Assembly: GCF_036059255.1 (NCBI RefSeq)
Contig: NZ_CP107947.1
Location: 3,410,001-3,474,000 of the forward strand
Origin: Micromonospora sp. NBC_00389
Lineage (GTDB): Bacteria; Actinomycetota; Actinomycetes; Mycobacteriales; Micromonosporaceae
Direction of reading: 5' to 3'
DNA: 64,000 bases
The notes beneath the pieces were generated by a model that made no database searches, was not told where the DNA came from, and saw only the letters and a list, made by a program, of their open reading frames with translations. A program made the translations under genes and the position numbers. Below are positions 1-8,360 of the stretch, piece after piece (position 1 is the first letter of the stretch; each line of letters begins with the position of its first letter).

Positions 1-1
1 C

Positions 2-607
2 GTGGTCGGCGAGTTCGGCTTCGACCACTCCGACGGCGACCCGGACGAGGACACCATCCTGGCCTACAGCCAGGCCAACGGGATCGGCTGGCTGGGCTGG
101 TCGTGGAGCGGCAACGGCGGTGGCGTGGAGTATCTCGACATGGCCACCGCCTTCAACCCGGCCAGCCTGACCAGTTGGGGCCAGCGGATCTTCAACGGCG
201 CCAACGGCATCCGGCAGACCGCCCGGGAGGCAACGGTCTTCGGCGGCACCCCGCCACCCACGACCCCGCCACCCACCACTCCGCCGCCGACGACTCCGCC
301 GCCGGCCGGTGGCTGCACCGCGACGTACACGATCGTCAACCAGTGGCAGGGCGGCTTCCAGGGTGAGGTGCGGGTGACCGCCGGCGCGACCGCGATCACC
401 GGCTGGAGCGCCCGGTGGACCTTCGCCAACGGGCAGAGCGTCAGCCAGTCCTGGAACGTGACGCTGACCAGCAGCGGAGCCGCGGTGACCGCGCGCAACG
501 TGGACTACAACGGCCGGCTGGCCGCCGGCGCCAGCACGAGCTTCGGCTTCATCGGCGGCTGGACCGGCAGCAACGCCAAGCCGGAGGTGAGCTGCACCGC
601 GAGCTGA
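2..607 (+). CDS. C-terminal part of secreted GH5-type glycanase (cellulase/mannanase) with CBM2
   Basis: The 5' end lies outside the window; 201 residues are visible. Residues 1-80 look like the end of a GH5 TIM barrel: VVGEFGFDHSDGD would hold the nucleophile Glu at the end of beta-7, and WLGWSWSGN the next conserved strand. A Pro/Thr linker of repeated PPPTT units follows (about 83-101), then a CBM2 cellulose-binding module bounded by Cys residues near 104 and 198, with aromatic surface residues such as WQGGFQGEV and GWSARW. The enzyme should be exported and hydrolyse beta-mannan or cellulose outside the cell. The substrate cannot be settled without the rest of the catalytic domain. Confidence 0.85.
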   Translation: MVGEFGFDHSDGDPDEDTILAYSQANGIGWLGWSWSGNGGGVEYLDMATAFNPASLTSWGQRIFNGANGIRQTAREATVFGGTPPPTTPPPTTPPPTTPPPAGGCTATYTIVNQWQGGFQGEVRVTAGATAITGWSARWTFANGQSVSQSWNVTLTSSGAAVTARNVDYNGRLAAGASTSFGFIGGWTGSNAKPEVSCTAS

Positions 608-618
608 CCGACGGGCAG

Positions 619-647
619 GTGGCCGGGCCCGCGACGGGCCCGGCCAC
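619..647. terminator. Hairpin terminator between convergent genes
   Basis: Perfect 12-bp arms, GTGGCCGGGCCC and its complement, separated by GCGAC. The hairpin sits 12 bp after the glycanase stop and 16 bp before the SMR gene's stop, so it probably serves both convergent transcripts. There is no T-run, as is common in high-GC actinobacteria. Confidence 0.7.
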
Positions 648-662
648 CGCGACCCTTCGTGG

Positions 663-983
663 TCAGTGCTCCCCGGCCAGGTTCACGATGACCACCCCGG
701 CGATGATCAGCGCGATGCCGCCGAGCTTGGCCAGCCCGACCGGCTCGTCCAGGAACACCGCACCGATCGCCACGATGGTGGCGGTGCCCAGGCCCGACCA
801 GAGGGCGTACGCGACCCCGACCGGGATCTCCTTGACCGCCTGGGCCAGCAGGATGAACGCCACGACGTAACCGCCGAGGCAGGCCACCGTCGGCCAGAGC
901 CGGCTGAACCCGGCAGTGGTCTTGAGGAGGCTGGTCGCCAGCACCTCGGCGGCGATGGCGATCCCCAGCAACACGTACGCCAT
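663..983 (-). CDS. Small multidrug resistance (SMR) family efflux protein
   Basis: The 106 residues contain four hydrophobic helices, the standard SMR length. The membrane-embedded Glu that binds proton and substrate (EmrE E14) is present as E13 in GIAIAAEVLATS, and the helix-3 signature is present as VAYALWSGLGT. The family works as an antiparallel dimer that exchanges protons for cationic drugs. The start is 7 bp after the stop of the upstream ECF42 sigma gene, so it is probably the last gene of the YciI/ECF42/SMR operon. An EmrE/QacE-type exporter fits better than a SugE-type guanidinium exporter, but this is not certain. Confidence 0.9.
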   Translation of the reverse strand: MAYVLLGIAIAAEVLATSLLKTTAGFSRLWPTVACLGGYVVAFILLAQAVKEIPVGVAYALWSGLGTATIVAIGAVFLDEPVGLAKLGGIALIIAGVVIVNLAGEH

Positions 984-990
984 GCGGCCC

Positions 991-2223
991 TCAGTCCTTC
1001 GTGGTGGGTTGGTGCGCCACGGCGGCGAGTCGGGCCGCCCGCATGGTGAGGTAGCGCTGCTCGGGCAGGCTGCTCGTACGCCCGGCGGCGGCCCGGTAGT
1101 CGGCGATCGCCCGAGTGTGGTCGCCGGCCATCTCGTGCAGGTGGGCGCGGGCGGCGGACAACCGGTGGTGCCCGGCCAGCCGTGGGTCGTCGGTCAGCGC
1201 GTCGAGGGCGGCCAGGCCGGCCTCCGGCCCGTGCACCATGGCGGTCGCCACGGCCCGGTTGAGGGACACCACCGGGCTGCCGGACAGTCGCTCCAGCACC
1301 TCGTAGAGCGCCAGGATCTGCGGCCAGTCGGTCGCCCCGGTGCTCGGCGCCTCGTCATGCAGCGCGGCGATGGCGGCCTGCACCTGGTACGGGCCGACCG
1401 GCCCGCGCGGCAGCGCCCAGGTGACCAGCGCGACGCCCTCGGCGATCGCCGCCGCATCCCAGCGGGTGCGGTCCTGATCGGCCAGTGAGATCAGCTCGCC
1501 GGAGGGCCCCGTGCGGGCCGGGCTGCGTGCCTCGGTGAGCAGCATCAACGCCAACAGCCCAGCCGACTCGCTGTCGGTGGGCAGCCGGGCGTGCAGCGCG
1601 CGGGTCAGCCGGATCGCCTCCACCGCGAGGTCGACCCGGCGCAGGTCCGGGCCGGCGGTGCTGGTGTGCCCCTCGGTGAAGATCAGGTAGAGCACCTGCC
1701 GCACGGCGGCGAGCCGGTCGGCCCGTTCCGCCTCGTCGGGCATCCGGAACGGCAGCCCGGAGGAGCGGATGCGCTGCTTGGCCCGGCTGATCCGCTGTGC
1801 CATGGTCGCTTCCGGCACCAGGAACGCACGGGCGATCTCGGCGGTGCTCAGCCCGCCGACCGCGCGCAGGGTCAGTGCGACGGCCGATGCCGGGGCGAGC
1901 GCCGGGTGGCAGCAGAGGAAGAGCAGGACCAGGGTGTCGTCCCGCTCGGCGGTCAGCTCCTCGTCCGCCGCCGGTGCGTGCTGTCGGTCGTACGGGTCCC
2001 GTTGGGCGACCAGGTCCTCCCGGCGACGCCGGGCCTGCTCGCTGCGGACCAGCTCGATCATCCGGCGGTAGCCGACCTGGATCAGCCAGCCGCGCGGGTT
2101 CGTCGGCGTCCCCTCGGTCGGCCACTGGGTGGCGGCGGCCAGCAGGGCCTCCTGCACCGCGTCCTCGGCGGTGGCGAAGTCCCCGAACCGACGGGCGAGC
2201 ACGCCGAGGACCTGCGGCGCCAA
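991..2223 (-). CDS. ECF42-type RNA polymerase sigma factor with long C-terminal extension
   Basis: The N-terminal 160 residues hold sigma region 2 (FGDFATAEDAVQEALLAA) and region 4 (LSTAEIARAFLVPEATMAQR). The remaining 240 or so residues form a helical, TPR-like extension. Length and architecture match the ECF42 group, which is normally encoded beside a DGPF/YciI protein and has no classical anti-sigma factor; the YciI gene is directly upstream here. The annotated TTG start cuts off residues that still look coding: the frame is open up to a CTG at 2265 and closed by TGA at 2271. The true N-terminus may therefore be 14 codons longer. Confidence 0.88.
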   Translation of the reverse strand: MAPQVLGVLARRFGDFATAEDAVQEALLAAATQWPTEGTPTNPRGWLIQVGYRRMIELVRSEQARRRREDLVAQRDPYDRQHAPAADEELTAERDDTLVLLFLCCHPALAPASAVALTLRAVGGLSTAEIARAFLVPEATMAQRISRAKQRIRSSGLPFRMPDEAERADRLAAVRQVLYLIFTEGHTSTAGPDLRRVDLAVEAIRLTRALHARLPTDSESAGLLALMLLTEARSPARTGPSGELISLADQDRTRWDAAAIAEGVALVTWALPRGPVGPYQVQAAIAALHDEAPSTGATDWPQILALYEVLERLSGSPVVSLNRAVATAMVHGPEAGLAALDALTDDPRLAGHHRLSAARAHLHEMAGDHTRAIADYRAAAGRTSSLPEQRYLTMRAARLAAVAHQPTTKD

Positions 2224-2268
2224 CTCGCGCAGCAGGTCCTCGATGCGGGGATCGGTGGTCGTCAGCCC

Positions 2269-2670
2269 TCACAACTCCACGGGTGGGGCGGACATCACCG
2301 GGTGCACCTCGATCGGCATGTTCAGCGGCCGGCCGCCGGGGCCGGGTGCGGTGGAGATGTGCGCGGCGATCTGGACAGCCCGGTCCGGGGTGTCGCAGTC
2401 GACGACCCAGTAGCCGGCGAGGAACTCCTTGGTCTCGGCGAACGGCCCCTCGGTGACCACCGGCGCGCCGTCGGCCCCGGCGCGGACGATCCGGACCTGC
2501 GCCGGGCCGCCCAGCCCCTGGCCGTCGACCATCTCGCCGTCGCTGACGAGCTTGTCGTTGACCTCCTGCATGAAGCCGATGTGCGCCCGGATCTCCTCGG
2601 GGCTCCAGGTGTCGATGCCCGGGAAGTCGGTCCCGGCGGCGCTGAACTGCATCAGCAACATGTACTTCAT
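2269..2670 (-). CDS. YciI/DGPF-domain protein, partner of ECF42 sigma factor
   Basis: This 133-residue protein starts at an ATG (MKYMLLMQF) preceded by GAGGAG at good spacing; an in-frame GTG five codons earlier is less likely. It has the YCII-related fold signature, with the DGPF motif present as EGPFAETKEFLAGYWVVD. Proteins of this family sit beside ECF42 sigma factors and are thought to be linked to their regulation, though the biochemistry is not established. The sigma gene follows immediately and the two are probably translationally coupled. Confidence 0.88.
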   Translation of the reverse strand: MKYMLLMQFSAAGTDFPGIDTWSPEEIRAHIGFMQEVNDKLVSDGEMVDGQGLGGPAQVRIVRAGADGAPVVTEGPFAETKEFLAGYWVVDCDTPDRAVQIAAHISTAPGPGGRPLNMPIEVHPVMSAPPVEL

Positions 2671-2777
2671 GGTTTCGCTCCTCACGCCTGCGCACCATCT
2701 TCGGTGCTCTCACCCTGAGGTAGAAGCAGGCGGCACCGTTCTCGACACCCCGACCCAAAGAATCTCCGGAAATTTTG

Positions 2778-4916
2778 TCAGCTGGCGGCGATGACCTCCA
2801 GGACCAGGCTCTGCTCCGGGTGCAACGCGGGCAGTTGCACCCCCATCCGGGCCAGTGCCGCCCCGCTGAGCGTGACGCCGGTGGCCAGCCAGCCCGGCGC
2901 GGACCGGTCGATGGTCGCCGGGGGCGGCACGTCCGACACCGGTCGGACCAGGTAACGCCGGCCCGGGTCCAGGCCGGGCAGCCGGACCGCGCCGGGGGAC
3001 TGCGCCACCGAGGTGGCCAGCCGGGCGATGGCGTACACCGCGTGGGTGCCGTCGTGGTCGACCACGCCGTGCGCCCAGACGGCCGGGTCCGGGTGGTCGA
3101 CCCGGACCACGCGGCCGGCGTGCAGCAGCGGCCGGAGCCGCTTGTGCAGCGCCACCCAGGCGGCCAGGTCGGTCTGCTCGGCGGCGCTGATCGACGCGAT
3201 GTCCCACTCGATGCCGTGGTGGCCGAAGAGCGCGGTGGCCGCCCGGAAGCCGAGGTCGTGCACCCGGTTGGTGGTGTGCGAGCGTTCCGGCCCGACGTGT
3301 GTGCCGACCAGCTCCGGTGGCAGCAGCAGCCCGGTCCAGCGCTGGATGCTGAGCCGTTCCAGGGCGTCGTTGCAGTCGCTGGCCCACACCCGGTCGGTGC
3401 GCGCCAGGATGGCCAGGTCCACCCGGGCGCCGCCGGACGCGCAGCTCTCGATCTCCACGCCGGGGTGGCGGCTGCGCAACTCGTCGAGGAGCCGGTAGAC
3501 GGCCAGGGTCTGCTCGTGCACGCCGGGGCGGCCGTGGTGCCCGGCCTCGGTGAGGTCCCGGTTGTGGTCCCACTTGAGGTAGCTGATGCCGGGGTGTTCG
3601 GTGAGCAGCTTGTCGAGCCGGTCCAGCAGGTAGTCGTACGCCTCCGGGCGGCCCAGGTCGAGCACCTGCTGGTTGCGCCAGAGCGGCGGCAGCCGTCCCG
3701 GCACGGCCAGCAGCCAGTCGGCGTGCGCGCGGAACAGGTCGGAGTCCGGGTTGACCATCTCCGGCTCGACCCAGAGGCCGAACTCCAGGCCCCGGCCCGT
3801 CACGTGGTCGATCAGCGGTTGCAGGCCGTCGGGCCAGACGCCCTCGTCGATGAACCAGTCGCCGAGCCCGGCGGTGTCGTCGCGCCGGCCGCGGAACCAG
3901 CCGTCGTCGAGGACGAACCGCTCGACGCCGATCTGCGCGGCCCGGTCGGCGAGCGCACACAGCCGGTCCAGGTCGTGGTCGAAGTAGACCGCTTCCCAGA
4001 CGTTGAGGGTCACCGGGCGGGAGGAACGCGGGTGACCGGGCCGGGCGCGCAGGTGGGTGTGCAGCACGTCGCTGAGCCCGTCCAGCCCGGCGTCGGACCA
4101 GACCGCGTAGAGCAGGGGAGTGGCGTACGACTCGCCGGGGCCGAGCCGGATCTCGCCAGGGGCCAGCAGCTCGCCGCCGCCGAGGGTCGACTCGCCGGTG
4201 GGCCGGCGCTCGGCGAAGGTGACGTGGTCGCCGCTCCACGCGGTGTGCACCGCCCAGACCTCGCCGTGGGCGAAGCCGAACCCGGCGGTGCCGGCCACGA
4301 GCAGCAGGGTGGCGTCGTGCCCGGTACGCCCGTGCCGCCCCTCGCGGACCCAACTGCCCTGCTGCCACGGGTGCCGCTGCGGGGACCGTTCCCGGCACCA
4401 CCGGCCGGTCAGGTCGAGCAGTTCGGTGGCGACCGCCGGCACCGGCAGCACCGGGGCCAGCTCCCGCAGCTCGTACGCGCCGTCGCCGTCATTGCGCAGC
4501 CGGTGGCGCAGCAGCAGCAACCCGGTCGGGTCCACCTCGATCTCGATGGTCAGGGACAGCTCGGCGGCCGGGTCGCTGGCCCGTACGGTCACCCGTGCCG
4601 AGCCCTCGTCGGCCGGCTGGTCGACGTCGACGCCGTCCAGCCGGAAAGCGGTGGACCAGCCGGTGCCGTCGCGGTGCCCGGCCAGCCCTGGCCGGCCGTT
4701 CCAGCCGGCGCTCGCCTCGGGCAGCAGGGAGAGCACGGTGGGCTCGTCGAAGCTGCTCGGCACCACCGGCGGTACGGTCGCGTCGGCGAGCTGGCGCAGG
4801 CCGTCGTCGTCGAGGTCGCCGACGTCGCCGCCCCAGTGCACGATGCGGGGCAGCCCCGGGCCGCGCGCGTCGAGCACCAGGCTGGTCCGCGCGCGGCGCA
4901 GGTGCAGGATCGTCAT
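2778..4916 (-). CDS. Alpha-galactosidase, GH36 (melibiase)
   Basis: 712 residues, the usual GH36 size. The middle (beta/alpha)8 barrel carries YLKWDHNRDL, with the nucleophile Asp in KWD, and RVWASDCNDALERLSIQ, with the acid/base Asp in SDCNDA. SCASGGARVDLA is the conserved substrate-binding loop. There is no signal peptide, so it acts in the cytoplasm and removes terminal alpha-1,6-galactose from imported oligosaccharides such as raffinose or melibiose. Its ATG overlaps the permease stop (ATGA), so it is the last gene of the importer operon. Confidence 0.93.
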   Translation of the reverse strand: MTILHLRRARTSLVLDARGPGLPRIVHWGGDVGDLDDDGLRQLADATVPPVVPSSFDEPTVLSLLPEASAGWNGRPGLAGHRDGTGWSTAFRLDGVDVDQPADEGSARVTVRASDPAAELSLTIEIEVDPTGLLLLRHRLRNDGDGAYELRELAPVLPVPAVATELLDLTGRWCRERSPQRHPWQQGSWVREGRHGRTGHDATLLLVAGTAGFGFAHGEVWAVHTAWSGDHVTFAERRPTGESTLGGGELLAPGEIRLGPGESYATPLLYAVWSDAGLDGLSDVLHTHLRARPGHPRSSRPVTLNVWEAVYFDHDLDRLCALADRAAQIGVERFVLDDGWFRGRRDDTAGLGDWFIDEGVWPDGLQPLIDHVTGRGLEFGLWVEPEMVNPDSDLFRAHADWLLAVPGRLPPLWRNQQVLDLGRPEAYDYLLDRLDKLLTEHPGISYLKWDHNRDLTEAGHHGRPGVHEQTLAVYRLLDELRSRHPGVEIESCASGGARVDLAILARTDRVWASDCNDALERLSIQRWTGLLLPPELVGTHVGPERSHTTNRVHDLGFRAATALFGHHGIEWDIASISAAEQTDLAAWVALHKRLRPLLHAGRVVRVDHPDPAVWAHGVVDHDGTHAVYAIARLATSVAQSPGAVRLPGLDPGRRYLVRPVSDVPPPATIDRSAPGWLATGVTLSGAALARMGVQLPALHPEQSLVLEVIAAS

Positions 4917-5827
4917 CCTTTGGAGGCTCCCAAGGTCAGGCCCCGGACGAAGTGCCGCTGGAGCATAAAAAAGATCACCAGGGTGGGGATCGCGACGAGC
5001 ACGCTGCCCGCCGAGACCAGGTTGTTGTCGGTGAAGAACTCACCGCGCAGGTTGTTCAGCGAACTGGTCACCGGGAACTTGTCGCCGGTGCGCATCAGCA
5101 CGGTGGCCCAGAAGAACTCGTTGTAGATCCAGGTCACCTCCAGGGTCGCCAGCGCCGCCAGGGCCGGCCGGCACAGCGGCATGGTGACCTGCCAGTACTG
5201 CCGCCAGATGCTCGCCCCGTCGACCATCGCCGCCTCGTACAGGTCGCGGGGCAGCGCCTTCATGTAGTTGCTGAGCACGAAGACGCAGAACCCGCACTGG
5301 AAGGCCACGTTGATCAGGATCAGGCCCCAGTAGCTGTCGTAGAGCAGCTCCGAGTCGCTCATGAACTCCGGCAGCGGCACCTCGGTGAACAGCCGGAACA
5401 GGGGGATGAGCAGCGCCTGCTGGGGCAGCAGGTTGGCTGCCGTGAACACCCCGAGCAGCACGAGGTTGAGCTTCCAGCTGAACCGGGCGATGACGAACGC
5501 CACGCACGAGGCGAGGAAGAGCGTCAGCAGCACTGCCGGCACGGTGATGTACACCGAGTTGAGGAAGTGCTTACCGAACTCCGCCGTCTGCCAGGCGGTG
5601 ACGTAGTTGTCGATGGTCCAGCCGCCGAACGAGACGTAGCCGTTGGCGGCGGTGTACTCGTAGGAGCGCAGCGACGTCAGCACCGCCCAGGCGATCGGGA
5701 AGAGCCAGGTCAGCGAGACGACGATGAGGAAACCGTGCAGCAGCAGCCGCAGCGGGGTCAGCTTGCGGCGGCGGCCGGGGGCGTCGGCTTCGCCTTCGGT
5801 ACGCCGGGTCGCGGTCGCGGTGCTCAT
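4913..5827 (-). CDS. ABC sugar importer permease, MalG/CUT1 type
   Basis: 304 residues with six predicted membrane helices. The cytoplasmic EAA loop is readable as YEAAMVDGASIWRQYWQVTM, which couples the permease to the ATPase. A short N-terminal arm rich in Arg/Glu precedes helix 1. The gene overlaps both neighbours by 4 bp (ATGA at each junction), showing tight translational coupling. It pairs with the MalF-like permease to form the translocation channel of a CUT1 oligosaccharide importer. The genetic context suggests an alpha- or beta-galactoside substrate. Confidence 0.92.
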   Translation of the reverse strand: MSTATATRRTEGEADAPGRRRKLTPLRLLLHGFLIVVSLTWLFPIAWAVLTSLRSYEYTAANGYVSFGGWTIDNYVTAWQTAEFGKHFLNSVYITVPAVLLTLFLASCVAFVIARFSWKLNLVLLGVFTAANLLPQQALLIPLFRLFTEVPLPEFMSDSELLYDSYWGLILINVAFQCGFCVFVLSNYMKALPRDLYEAAMVDGASIWRQYWQVTMPLCRPALAALATLEVTWIYNEFFWATVLMRTGDKFPVTSSLNNLRGEFFTDNNLVSAGSVLVAIPTLVIFFMLQRHFVRGLTLGASKG

Positions 5828-6780
5828 TCCCGGTTCTCCCTCATCACGGTCGCCAGGTAGATGGTGATGAAGACGAGCGAGACGACCAGCATGATGGTCG
5901 CCAGCGCCGAGCCGAACCCGATCCGGCTCGCCTCACCCACCACGTTCTGGGTGACCAGCGCGGAGATCAGCTCCAACCCGTTGCGGCCCTTGTTGACCAC
6001 CCAGACCAGGTCGAACGCGCGCAGCGACTCGATGACCGTCACCACCAGGACGATGATGTTGATCGGCCGCATCACCGGGAACACCACCCGGAAGAACGCC
6101 CGGCTCTCCGAGGCGCCGTCGACCGCGGCGGCCTCCCGCAGCGACGGGTCGACGCCCTTCAGCCCGGCCAGGTACAGCAGCATGATGTAGCCGACATGCC
6201 GCCATCCGGAGGCGACCATGACCGCCCAGATGTTGACGTTCGAGTCGCCGTACCAGTCGATGTTGCTGCCGAAGACCGCGTTGATCAGACCCTGGTCGCG
6301 GGAGTAGAGCAGTTGCCAGACGAAGCCGATCAGTGCCAGCGAGAGCACCACCGGCAGGTAGAGCGCGGTCTGGTAGAACCGGCTGCCCCGCAGTTCCTTG
6401 TCGAGCAGGACGGCAAGGAACATGCCGAACGGGGTGGCGACGACGAACAGCGCCGCCAGCCAGAGCAGGTTGTGCTGGACCGCCGGCACGAACGGCGGGT
6501 AGATGTTCACCACGTCGCTGTAGTTGCGGGCGCCGACGAATTCGATCTCGTTCAGTGGGCCGATGCCGTCCCAGTTGGTGCCGGAGAGCAGCACGGTGGC
6601 CACCGCCGGCAGCCAGACGAACCCGGTGACGAGCAGCAGCGGGACGAGCACCATCAGCGTGATGACCACGCGGTCGGTGCGGGACAGGAGCCGTAGCCGC
6701 CGGCGACGACCACCCTTGGAGGTGGTCGCGGCCGGCGGCGGCACGGCGCGATCCGCTTGGATCAGGGGCAGGTCGGACAC
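5824..6780 (-). CDS. ABC sugar importer permease, MalF/CUT1 type
   Basis: 318 residues beginning at a GTG with GGGGAGGA upstream. An Arg-rich N-terminal tail (KGGRRRRLRLL) precedes six membrane segments, and the EAA loop is SLREAAAVDGASESRAFFRV. It is the second membrane subunit of the same CUT1 importer. The binding-protein gene ends 21 bp upstream. No ATP-binding subunit is encoded here; in actinobacteria such importers commonly share the MsiK ATPase, which is the likely partner by inference. Confidence 0.92.
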   Translation of the reverse strand: MSDLPLIQADRAVPPPAATTSKGGRRRRLRLLSRTDRVVITLMVLVPLLLVTGFVWLPAVATVLLSGTNWDGIGPLNEIEFVGARNYSDVVNIYPPFVPAVQHNLLWLAALFVVATPFGMFLAVLLDKELRGSRFYQTALYLPVVLSLALIGFVWQLLYSRDQGLINAVFGSNIDWYGDSNVNIWAVMVASGWRHVGYIMLLYLAGLKGVDPSLREAAAVDGASESRAFFRVVFPVMRPINIIVLVVTVIESLRAFDLVWVVNKGRNGLELISALVTQNVVGEASRIGFGSALATIMLVVSLVFITIYLATVMRENRE

Positions 6781-6801
6781 GATGTCCTCCCCTTTCCGCC
6801 G

Positions 6802-8127
6802 TCAGTCAGTGAAGATCGACTTCTTCTGGTTCTCGATGCTCGAGGTGAGCCCGCCGATGTCCTTGGGGTCCTTGATGAACTGCTGGAGCGCCGGGATGAT
6901 CACCGTGGAGGCGAAGTCCGGCCGGGTGTCCCGGTCGAGGAACTGGGCAATCTCGGTGGCCGACCCGACCAACTCGGCAGCCTTCTTCTGCAGCGCGGTG
7001 TAGCCGCTGACGTCCGCGCCGCTGTTGGCGACGAGGGTGGCCGGGTCGTTCTTGACCGTGATGTCCGCAGCGGCCTTGCCACCGAGGTACTCCAGCAGCT
7101 TCCTGGCGTTGTCCTCGTTCTTGGGCTTGCGGGCCATCATGTAGCCGTCGATCGGTGCGTCCAGCGCCTTGGCGCCGATCGCCGGGTCGATCTCGGGGAA
7201 GGTGAAGAAGTCGAGGTCGCTCTGCTCCTCGTTGCTGAACTGCTGGCCGACGAAGAGACCGAGCAGGTACATGCCGCTCTTCTTCTGCTGCAGCGACTGC
7301 GCCGCCTCCTGCCAGGTGCGGCCGAGGCTGTCCGGCTGGTGCAGGGGGAGCAGGCGGGCCCAGGTGTCGAAGACCTTCTTGACCTTGTCGGAGGTCCAGG
7401 CCTCCTTGCCGGCCATCAGGTCGATGTGGAACTGGTAGCCGTTGATCCGCAGGTTGAGGATGTCGAAGGTGCCCATCGCCGGCCAGCCGTCCTTGTCGGC
7501 GAAGGCGATCGGGGTCAGGCCGTCCTTCTTCATCTGGCCGGCGAGGGTGGTGAATTCGTCGAGGGTCTTCGGCTGCTGGTAGCCGTACTGCTGCCAGACC
7601 GACTTGCGGTAGAAGACCGCCCACGGGTAATACGACGCCGGAACGAAGTATTGCTTGCCGTCATCTCCGGTGGACGCCTTCTTGAAGGCGTCGGAGTAGC
7701 CCGAGAGCTTGCCCCACACGTCGCTGATGTCGCCGGCCAGGCCCTTCTGGGCGAAGAAGCGCATCCGGTAGCCGGCGAACCAGGTGAACACGTCGTCCGG
7801 CTTGCCCTGCAGGTAGTTGTTGATGTTCTCCTGGAACGTGTTGTGGTCGACCGTGTTCACCGCGACCTGGACGCCGGACGAGGTCTTGAAACCGTCCGTG
7901 ACCTTGGCGACGACGTCCTTCGGTTTCGGGTCGGACTGGTTCGAGCCGAGGGACACGTCCTTCGAGTCGGACCCGCCGGAGTCGTCGCCGCAACCGGCGA
8001 GCAGGCCGGTGCCGAGCAGCGCGCCCGTGCCGGCAGCGCCGGCCAGCAGCGAGCGTCGGTTGATACCGGCGACAGAGGACGGTACGAGCCGAGCCAGGTA
8101 CTCGGCTTGGGATCGGGGACGGGACAT
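6802..8127 (-). CDS. Sugar-binding lipoprotein of the galactoside ABC importer
   Basis: The start is set by AGGAGG six bases before the ATG of MSRPRSQAEY; the frame is open 12 codons further up but without an RBS. The N-terminus carries a Tat-like NRRSLLAGAAG stretch and a lipobox LLAGCGDD, so the mature protein is Cys-anchored on the outer face of the membrane. The rest (441 residues total) is an extracellular solute-binding protein of the CUT1 sugar family. It is the first gene of the operon with two permeases and a GH36 enzyme, divergent from a GH42 gene. This points to oligosaccharides containing galactose. Confidence 0.92.
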   Translation of the reverse strand: MSRPRSQAEYLARLVPSSVAGINRRSLLAGAAGTGALLGTGLLAGCGDDSGGSDSKDVSLGSNQSDPKPKDVVAKVTDGFKTSSGVQVAVNTVDHNTFQENINNYLQGKPDDVFTWFAGYRMRFFAQKGLAGDISDVWGKLSGYSDAFKKASTGDDGKQYFVPASYYPWAVFYRKSVWQQYGYQQPKTLDEFTTLAGQMKKDGLTPIAFADKDGWPAMGTFDILNLRINGYQFHIDLMAGKEAWTSDKVKKVFDTWARLLPLHQPDSLGRTWQEAAQSLQQKKSGMYLLGLFVGQQFSNEEQSDLDFFTFPEIDPAIGAKALDAPIDGYMMARKPKNEDNARKLLEYLGGKAAADITVKNDPATLVANSGADVSGYTALQKKAAELVGSATEIAQFLDRDTRPDFASTVIIPALQQFIKDPKDIGGLTSSIENQKKSIFTD

Positions 8128-8200
8128 CTGTGCCTCCTGCGAATGAAGAGGTGCTACGCCCAAGGGCCGTCAGGGGTGGTGAAGGCAGGTTCGGCGCCGT

Positions 8201-8236
8201 GAATACACATCGGGATCCCACGAGAATCCACATTGG
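8201..8236. promoter_or_regulatory. Direct repeats in the divergent galactoside promoter region
   Basis: GAATACACATCGG (8201) and GAATCCACATTGG (8224) are near-identical direct repeats with 23-bp periodicity, about two helical turns. They lie in the 230-bp gap between the binding-protein gene and the GH42 gene. DeoR-family regulators often bind direct repeats, and a DeoR gene is part of this locus, so these are candidate operators by inference. Confidence 0.35.
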
Positions 8237-8360
8237 CAAACACGAACGGCCATTGGGGCCTCAAGCTACCCGTCCGCCGGGCGCTGTCAAGAGGGCAATT
8301 CGCCTCCCAGAACTCAGTCGTGACACGGCTGTTACGTGGTAAACGTTGGAAAAGAAATCG

